A stretch of 64,000 nt of DNA from Rothia mucilaginosa (GTDB taxonomy: Bacteria; Actinomycetota; Actinomycetes; Actinomycetales; Micrococcaceae), in assembly GCF_001548235.1 (NCBI RefSeq), contig NZ_AP014938.1, forward strand, positions 372,001 through 436,000. The letters are read 5' to 3'. The notes under the pieces were generated by a model. The model was not told where the DNA came from and made no database searches. It saw only the letters and a list, made by a program, of their open reading frames with translations. Below, piece after piece: positions 58,675 to 64,000 of the stretch; position 1 is the stretch's first letter, and the number at the start of each line of letters is the position of its first letter. Position numbers and translations under genes: made by a program.

Positions 58675-58677
58675 TTG

Positions 58678-58750
58678 CTCCCCCGACTGGACTCGAACCA
58701 GTAACCCTTCGATTAACAGTCGAATGCTCTGCCAATTGAGCTACGGGGGA
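58678..58750 (-). tRNA. tRNA-Asn (GUU)
   Basis: A 73-nt cloverleaf: TCCCCCG acceptor pairing with CGGGGGA, D-arm TAGCTCAATTGGCAGAGCA, anticodon loop CTGTTAA giving GUU, and T-arm ACTGGTTCGAGTCCAGT. The discriminator is G; only GCA is present after the stem, so CCA is not fully encoded. Its promoter is at 58793-58821. Confidence 0.96.
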
Positions 58751-58792
58751 TTATTGTGTTTTAGTTGCTGGTTTCCCTTGCAACGAGTAATA

Positions 58793-58821
58793 ACTATACC
58801 GGGGCTGTTTGGGCTCCGCAA
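58793..58821 (-). promoter_or_regulatory. Promoter of tRNA-Asn
   Basis: On the minus strand TTGCGG (58816-58821) and TATAGT (58793-58798) are separated by exactly 17 bp. The -10 lies about 40 bases before the mature tRNA. Confidence 0.75.
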
Positions 58822-58901
58822 CTTGAAATGCCGTGAAGTGCATCACTTTTGGGTTGTGTGGCTGGTTTGGGTGGTGAGGGAAGCTTCTACCCCGCGGTAT
58901 T

Positions 58902-58945
58902 CCCCGGCTACCTGTGGAACGTAGAGGTTCTGCAGGCAGCCGGGG
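58902..58945 (-). terminator. dnaG terminator hairpin
   Basis: CCCCGGCT / AGCCGGGG with an inner CCTG/CAGG pairing, 20 bp after the dnaG stop. It is followed by AATACC, so U-tract support is lacking. Confidence 0.6.
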
Positions 58946-58964
58946 TATTCACAAGGAACCGTAC

Positions 58965-61100
58965 TTAGCCGCGCTGGGCTGTGAGCTGGCGGCGGCGCAT
59001 TTCCAGTTCGAGGAGCTGACGCTGTACGGCTTCGAACTCTTCGTCGTCGGGGTTGGCGCTGAGCTGTTCCAGGCGCATCATCAGGTCGGATTTTTGGCGG
59101 GCGATCTGCTGTTCAAACAGAGCATTGAGCGCGCCAGTCACAAAACCGGGCAGGCGCTCGGCGCTGCTGACCGGTAGCGGTGAGACGGCGAGCTCCGCGA
59201 TGGCGGGGTGCACGCCATCCACAGCGCCGGAGCGCACGCAATTGATCCATTCGATGCCGGGGGTGGGCGCCATGACGGTTGCCGCGTGAATAATGCCGGC
59301 GGCCACCTCGCGGTGGGTGCGGTAGCGGAACTGCACGGTGGCGAGGTTGCGCCACTGTTCCACGCTGATGAGCTCGGGGTGCTGCAGGGCAATCTCGAGC
59401 GCCGCCTTTTCGAGGCGGGCAACCGGGTCGCGCGGGTCGGGGGTGAGGAATTCCTCGACGGCGGGGACGGTCGCCTCCGGCTGGGGTGCGGTGGTCTGAA
59501 TGCTGCTCGGCGGGTGCGCGGCAGCGTTCTGCCCGGCGTAGGCGCTGGGTGCGGCGTGGTCTTCCGGGGGCGGTGCGTCGTAGGCGGGGTCGTAGGGCGC
59601 GTCAGCATGAACTGTCCCCTGGCCACCCGCGTAACCCTGAGCACCCGTATAGCCCGGCGCGCCCGCATAGCTCGGCGTGCCCGGCGTGCCCGGCACTCCC
59701 TGCGGCCCCTCGTTCAGACGCTCGTAACGCGGCGCGGCTGCGGGAGCCTCCGCCTGCTGGGAGCGAGAAAGCTTCGGGTGGTTCTGCGCATATGCCACGG
59801 CACGCTGAATCTCGTCAAGCTCCAGACCGAGCTGACCGGATACCTTACGCATGTAGGCGGGGCGCAAGTCGCGGTCCTTAATGCCGGCAATAATCGGGGC
59901 GATAGCGCGCATCGCCAGCACACGGCCCTCAAGGGTCGCCAAATCGTACTTGGCGAGGGTCGAATCAATCGCGAACTCGAACAGCGGGCGGCGCGAAGCA
60001 ATCAGCGAGCGCACGGCGGCGTCACCCTTGTGCAGGCGCAGGTCGCAGGGGTCCATGCCGTTCTCGGCAACCGCCACGAAGGTCTGCGCGACGAAGCGCT
60101 GGTCCTCCTGGAATGCAGCCATGGCGGCTTTCTGGCCTGCGGCGTCACCGTCGAAAGTGAAGATGATTTCGCCGCCGGAGCCGTCATCGGTAATCATGCG
60201 GCGCACCATCTTGATGTGGCCGGGACCGAACGCGGTGCCGCAGGTGGCAACGGCGGTGGTGATGCCGGCGAGGTGTGCCGCCATGACGTCCGTGTAGCCT
60301 TCCACGATGACGACCTGCTTGGTCTTGGTCATATCGCGTTTTGCCAGGTCAATGCCGTAAAGCACCTGGGATTTCTTGTACAGCTGCGTCTCGGGGGTGT
60401 TCAGGTATTTGGGGCCTTGGTCGTCGTCGAAGAGGCGGCGGGCACCGAAACCGATGGTTTCACCGGCGATGGTGCGAATCGGCCAGATGATGCGGCCGCG
60501 GAAGCGGTCGTACAGGCCTCGGTTGCCCTCCGAGAACATGCCGGTCGCCTTCAGCTCCTCGTCCGTGAAGCCCTGGGAGCGAAGGTGCTTGAGCAGGTGG
60601 TCCCAGCCGCGCGGGGCGTAGCCGACACCGAACTTGCGGGTAGCGGCGGGGTCGAAACCGCGGGCGCCGAGGAAGCGCTGCGCCTCCTGAGCATCAGCGC
60701 TATAGAGGTTACGTTCAAAGAACTCGGCGGCAATCTTGTGCGCGTCAAGCAGGCGGCGGCGCATACCCGCCTCGTAGCGGTCACCGGGCTTACCGCCCTC
60801 ATAGTGCAGGGTGTAACCAATACGGGCGGCTAGACGCTCCACCGTCTCAACGAAGCTGGTGTGTTCCATCGCCATGACGAAGGAGTACACGTCACCGGAT
60901 TCACCGCAGCCAAAGCAGTGGTACGAGCCGACCTGCGGGCGCACATTGAAGGAGGGCGTGCGCTCGTCGTGGAACGGGCACAGCCCCTTGAAGGTGCCTA
61001 TACCGGCGCTTTTGAGGCTCACATAGCCTTCAATGATTTCGCGGATATCGGTACGGGCGCGGACTTCGTCAATGTCTTCTTTGCGGATTAATCCAGCCAT
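58965..61100 (-). CDS. dnaG: DNA primase
   Basis: A 711-residue primase that makes RNA primers for replication. The N-terminal zinc-binding domain uses C41, H44, C62 and C65 (CPFHDERTPSF then YHCFGCGESGD). The TOPRIM core has VIVEGYTDVMAAHLAG and FTFDGDAAGQKA. A Pro/Ala/Tyr-rich linker (about 465-560, with GYTGAQGYAGGQG) precedes the C-terminal helicase-binding region, which is normal for actinobacterial primases. Downstream of dusB; the usual dgt gene between them is missing. Confidence 0.96.
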   Translation of the reverse strand: MAGLIRKEDIDEVRARTDIREIIEGYVSLKSAGIGTFKGLCPFHDERTPSFNVRPQVGSYHCFGCGESGDVYSFVMAMEHTSFVETVERLAARIGYTLHYEGGKPGDRYEAGMRRRLLDAHKIAAEFFERNLYSADAQEAQRFLGARGFDPAATRKFGVGYAPRGWDHLLKHLRSQGFTDEELKATGMFSEGNRGLYDRFRGRIIWPIRTIAGETIGFGARRLFDDDQGPKYLNTPETQLYKKSQVLYGIDLAKRDMTKTKQVVIVEGYTDVMAAHLAGITTAVATCGTAFGPGHIKMVRRMITDDGSGGEIIFTFDGDAAGQKAAMAAFQEDQRFVAQTFVAVAENGMDPCDLRLHKGDAAVRSLIASRRPLFEFAIDSTLAKYDLATLEGRVLAMRAIAPIIAGIKDRDLRPAYMRKVSGQLGLELDEIQRAVAYAQNHPKLSRSQQAEAPAAAPRYERLNEGPQGVPGTPGTPSYAGAPGYTGAQGYAGGQGTVHADAPYDPAYDAPPPEDHAAPSAYAGQNAAAHPPSSIQTTAPQPEATVPAVEEFLTPDPRDPVARLEKAALEIALQHPELISVEQWRNLATVQFRYRTHREVAAGIIHAATVMAPTPGIEWINCVRSGAVDGVHPAIAELAVSPLPVSSAERLPGFVTGALNALFEQQIARQKSDLMMRLEQLSANPDDEEFEAVQRQLLELEMRRRQLTAQRG

Positions 61101-61237
61101 AAACTCAATTCTACGGTGAGGGTCAACAGGTAGCCTCTGCAGGCGTTATAGGCGCGGGAAATAACGCACGAACAGGCTCACAAAAAGGATGCGCCGCGAC
61201 GCGCAAACAGCACGCCGCGGCACACAAGTACAGGTGT

Positions 61238-62404
61238 TTAGCCGCCGGAAATATCCAGCTCAGCCTCCGCCAGGCCCAGACGCTCAGCGTCCCCCAGGAT
61301 ACGCGAATCTAGCCAGCCATCGGGCAGGTGCGGCTGCTTGGGGCTGCCGGCGCGACCGCGCGAACCCTCCACAGCGGCACCCGGGTAACCAATCGAGTGG
61401 TCCAGCTGAGCAATCAGTTCACGGAACGTCGCCAGGTCGGGCACCTGAGCCATCTTCGCGCGCAGCTCGCCACCAACCGGGTAGCCCTTGAAGTACCACG
61501 CCACGTGCTTGCGGATCTCGCGCAGGCCTCGGGTCTCATCGCCGAAGGTTTCCACCAGCAGTTCTGCGTGGCGGTAAATCATGTCCGACACCTCAGTCAG
61601 GGTCGGGCGGATACGCTCCGACGAACCCTCAAACGCATTCTGCAGGTCACCAAATAGCCACGGGCGACCCTGGCAGCCACGACCAATCACCACGCCATCC
61701 ACGCCGGTCTGCTCAACCATGCGCACCGCATCCTCGGCAGAGAAAATATCGCCATTACCCAGGATCGGCACGTCCGGAATCAGCTCACGCAGCTGCGCAA
61801 TAGAATCCCAGTCAGCCTTACCCGAATAATGCTGAGCCGCAGTACGACCGTGCAGGGCAATCGCCGCAACACCGGCATCACGCGCGATCTTGGCGGATTC
61901 CAAGAACGTAATGTGGTCATCGTCGATGCCCTTACGCATCTTAATAGTCAGCGGAATATCGTTGCGGGACGCCTCCTTCACCGCGGTCTGCACAATCGCA
62001 GTGAACAGGTCAGTCTTCCAGGGCAGGGCGGCACCGCCACCGCGGCGAGTCACCTTAGGAGCCGGGCAGCCAAAGTTCAAGTCAATGTGGTCGGCACGGT
62101 CCTCTTCAACGACCATGCGCACAGCCTTACCGACGTTGACCGCGTCCACACCGTAAATCTGGATGGAGCGGATCTTCTCGTCCGGGTCATGCTCAATAAT
62201 GCGCATGGACTCGGGCTTACGCTCCACCAGGGCGCGCGCAGTCACCATTTCGGTAACGTACAGGCCGCCGCCATATTCACTGCAGAGGCGGCGGAAAGCC
62301 TTATTGGTCACGCCAGCCATCGGGGCGAGAACCACGGGAGTATCAACGGTCAGATTGCCCAGTTTCAGGGGCGGAAGGGTAAGACGGGGTGCTTCAGAAT
62401 TCAC
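61238..62404 (-). CDS. dusB: tRNA-dihydrouridine synthase
   Basis: A 388-residue FMN enzyme that reduces uridines in tRNA D-loops. It shows VVLAPMAGVTNKAFRRLC at the start, FGCPAPKVTRRGGGAAL with the catalytic Cys, and the ILGNGDIFSAEDA and GRGCQGRPWLF motifs. The GTG at 62404 is preferred for alignment with the family. It has no spaced SD; a CACAAT box just upstream would fit a leaderless mRNA. The open frame reaches 62530 but those residues are not family-like. Upstream of dnaG, as in other actinobacteria. Confidence 0.93.
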   Translation of the reverse strand: MNSEAPRLTLPPLKLGNLTVDTPVVLAPMAGVTNKAFRRLCSEYGGGLYVTEMVTARALVERKPESMRIIEHDPDEKIRSIQIYGVDAVNVGKAVRMVVEEDRADHIDLNFGCPAPKVTRRGGGAALPWKTDLFTAIVQTAVKEASRNDIPLTIKMRKGIDDDHITFLESAKIARDAGVAAIALHGRTAAQHYSGKADWDSIAQLRELIPDVPILGNGDIFSAEDAVRMVEQTGVDGVVIGRGCQGRPWLFGDLQNAFEGSSERIRPTLTEVSDMIYRHAELLVETFGDETRGLREIRKHVAWYFKGYPVGGELRAKMAQVPDLATFRELIAQLDHSIGYPGAAVEGSRGRAGSPKQPHLPDGWLDSRILGDAERLGLAEAELDISGG

Positions 62405-62572
62405 CCCTATATTGTGGCATACGGGGGCAAATCGAGAACCGGACTCAGCTGAGGGGGTACAGGAGCACTGTGCAAGCTCAGCAACCGTGAGGAGGCGCAG
62501 GTACGCGAGAGGGGCGGAGGAGCATTCCACTCCCCCGCCCCTTCAGCAAGAGTCAGCCAGCAGGTTCAGTAC

Positions 62573-62632
62573 CGAGAATCTACTTGGCAACCTACGAACC
62601 TACTCGAGAATCTACTCTCGAACCTACTCGGT
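62573..62632. repeat. Degenerate ~12-bp tandem repeat
   Basis: CTAC cores at 62580, 62592, 62600, 62612 and 62624 sit in alternating GAATCTACTC and GAACCTACTCG units (12-bp steps with one 8-bp step). The last unit overlaps the stop codon of the GNAT gene. Confidence 0.7.
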
Positions 62633-63601
62633 CACGTAAATATAGGTCGGGTCACCCTCCACCGAAGCAGTACCGGCACGCAGCAGCACGTCGGTCACCT
62701 GAACCAGCGCCTCCATGGCGTCGTCAACCTCAACCAGCACCGGGTACTTAGCGCTCAGCAGGGACAGCACCTGCATAATCGCCTCCACGGCACCCTCATT
62801 ATCGAAGTCGTAACCCAGCAGCAGTTCGGTGGCGGTGTTCTCATTCACCAGCGCCGCCTCCGGGTCCGTCTCAAAGGGGTGGTAGCTCACCGCAAACGCC
62901 ACAATCGGGCCCTTCTTACCCTCTGCAGCCGCCTCACGAATATGGTCACGAAGCACCACGGCGCCAAAAGCACGCACCTCATCCGAGAGGAAGTAGCGGT
63001 TCACGGTGCCCAAACCCACCTCAGCAGGAACATCCCACTCGTGGGCGCGGCGGTAGAAATCCCACAGCGCGGCTGTCAGCTCAACCGAACCGGTCGCCAA
63101 ATCCTCAATCGCCTGAGTCTCGTTACCGTCAGCGTCCTCACGCAAAGACACCGGAGGAATCGCACCCGGCTCCACACGTACCATACGGGAACGCTGAATC
63201 AGCTTCATACCAGCAGCCTGCGCAAACTCCTCACCGTCACTAAACGGCGACAGCTTCACGCGCAGAGCAGTGGTCTGACCGTGCGCCGCCGCAATCTCAC
63301 GTAGCGCATTCAACAGGGCAGTACCAATACCCTGACGGCGGTGATCAGCTGCCACCTCAATGTAGGACCATAGACGCGTCGGATGCAGCAGCGAAGCCAC
63401 CACAGTACCCGCAGCCACCGGCACACCAGAAACAGTCACCACCAGGGTGCGGCTAAACGGCGCATCCGTATCCGGGCCGAAAAGGCCACGCTGGCGCTCC
63501 TCAACCTCATTGCGGGCAGAGTTCCAAATCTCAAGCAGGGCAAGGTCATCACCCTCCTGCCAAGGGCGAATCTCAAATTTTTCGCTGAGGCGTTCAGCCA
63601 T
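62624..63601 (-). CDS. GNAT-family N-acetyltransferase, double domain
   Basis: A 325-residue protein with two GNAT-like halves. The first has the acetyl-CoA motif in WSYIEVAADHRRQGIGTALLNALRE (about residues 90-114). The second half is degenerate: VAFAVSYHPFETDPEAALVNEN and LLGYDFDNEGAVEAIM can be aligned but the R/Q-x-x-G-x motif is missing. This plan resembles MshD-like acetyltransferases. Acceptor unknown. ATG 63601 with AAGGAAAG is preferred over the longer frame to 63640. Confidence 0.84.
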   Translation of the reverse strand: MAERLSEKFEIRPWQEGDDLALLEIWNSARNEVEERQRGLFGPDTDAPFSRTLVVTVSGVPVAAGTVVASLLHPTRLWSYIEVAADHRRQGIGTALLNALREIAAAHGQTTALRVKLSPFSDGEEFAQAAGMKLIQRSRMVRVEPGAIPPVSLREDADGNETQAIEDLATGSVELTAALWDFYRRAHEWDVPAEVGLGTVNRYFLSDEVRAFGAVVLRDHIREAAAEGKKGPIVAFAVSYHPFETDPEAALVNENTATELLLGYDFDNEGAVEAIMQVLSLLSAKYPVLVEVDDAMEALVQVTDVLLRAGTASVEGDPTYIYVTE

Positions 63602-63671
63602 ATCCGTGCACCTTTCCTTTGCTCGCATCAATCGTGCCAATCAGTCTAACCAGGGTAGCCTAAATACACGA

Positions 63672-63710
63672 CGGCGGGTAGCCTCTTTCGCTCTAAGAGG
63701 CTACCCGCCG
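63672..63710 (-). terminator. glyS terminator
   Basis: A perfect 16-bp stem (CGGCGGGTAGCCTCTT with its complement) around a 7-nt loop, about 20 bp after the glyS stop. Confidence 0.85.
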
Positions 63711-63729
63711 ACCATGTTATAAATTATTT

Positions 63730-64000
63730 TTAGCCTGCCAGGCGTGCAGCCAGGTAAGACTTCACCTGATCCAGAGCCACACGCTCCTGGTTCATGGTGT
63801 CGCGCTCGCGGATGGTCACAGCCTGATCCTCAAGAGTGTCAAAGTCCACGGTGATGCAGAACGGAGTACCGATCTCATCCTGGCGGCGGTAACGGCGACC
63901 AATAGCGCCCGCCTCGTCGTAATCCACGTTCCACAGGCCACGCAGCTCGTTCGCCAGCTTGGTTGCGGGCTCAGACAGTTCAGCCTTCTTGGACAGCGGC
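63730..64000 (-). CDS. glyS: Glycyl-tRNA synthetase, C-terminal part
   Basis: Only the last 89 or so codons are in the window; the gene continues past the right edge. The visible part has [20 protein letters not shown] and [20 protein letters not shown], the anticodon-binding end of the class II GlyRS of the eukaryote/archaeal-like homodimer type used by actinobacteria. Stop and terminator are complete. glyS upstream of dusB/dnaG is the common order. Confidence 0.93.
   Translation of the reverse strand, partial: PLSKKAELSEPATKLANELRGLWNVDYDEAGAIGRRYRRQDEIGTPFCITVDFDTLEDQAVTIRERDTMNQERVALDQVKSYLAARLAG

Larger units (their letters stand above)
57962..58677. other. 716-bp repeat-rich region between the holin-like gene and tRNA-Asn
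   Basis: No gene is supported. From 58259 to 58286 a 15-bp ACATTTTTGCAGG unit is repeated twice. From about 58290 to 58628 is the tandem hairpin array described separately, and the tRNA-Asn hairpin follows. The first 300 bp next to the holin gene show nothing obvious except the holin upstream region. Confidence 0.7.

Overview
The window is high-GC actinobacterial DNA with nearly all genes on the minus strand. Family-specific proteins and gene order point to the Micrococcaceae, most probably the genus Rothia (R. mucilaginosa-like). That identification rests on recognising the proteins and the synteny; no database search was run. Supporting signs are DUF3046 beside the expected recA position, ClgR, a short actinobacterial NusA, a DUF4081-GNAT next to ispG, an M23 peptidase divergent from rpsB, and a holin-X family protein.

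The gene order is the ancestral actinobacterial information-processing cluster, read here from 3' to 5': (recA)-DUF3046-clgR-cinA-pgsA-ftsK-rnj-dapA-TPR membrane protein-dapB (1-11 kb); M16 protease-pnp-rpsO (13-19 kb); ribF-truB-rbfA-infB-ylxR-nusA-rimP-proS-GNAT-ispG-rseP (23-39 kb); dxr-divIVA-like-cdsA-frr-pyrH-tsf-rpsB (44-50.5 kb); then glycosyltransferase, holin-like protein, dnaG, dusB, GNAT and glyS (55-64 kb). Together these cover DNA segregation and replication priming, RNA turnover, translation initiation and ribosome maturation, tRNA charging and modification, MEP-pathway isoprenoid synthesis, phospholipid synthesis and the lysine/DAP pathway.

The backbone is interrupted by accessory genes. 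These are an OatA-like acyltransferase (the only plus-strand gene apart from the M23 peptidase), an acyltransferase-3 protein, an amino-acid permease, two small membrane proteins, a luxS-mtnN pair that overlaps by one base, and a two-gene envelope operon with low-complexity tails (51.8-55.1 kb). The clearest insertion is a lipoprotein-adaptor-MacB exporter cassette (39.07-43.40 kb). It separates dxr from rseP and is bounded on both sides by direct copies of a hairpin-bearing repeat of about 175 bp.

RNA genes are a CAU-anticodon tRNA (55368-55441) and tRNA-Asn(GUU) (58678-58750), each followed by a strong hairpin. The intergenic DNA is rich in structure: many near-perfect terminator hairpins, several 12-15 bp short tandem repeats, and a tandem array of about 160-bp units beside tRNA-Asn. 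In that array the hairpin stems differ in sequence between units but keep their pairing. Two perfect DnaA boxes in inverted orientation lie between rpsB and the M23 gene. I saw no CRISPR array, IS transposase, prophage or rRNA operon.
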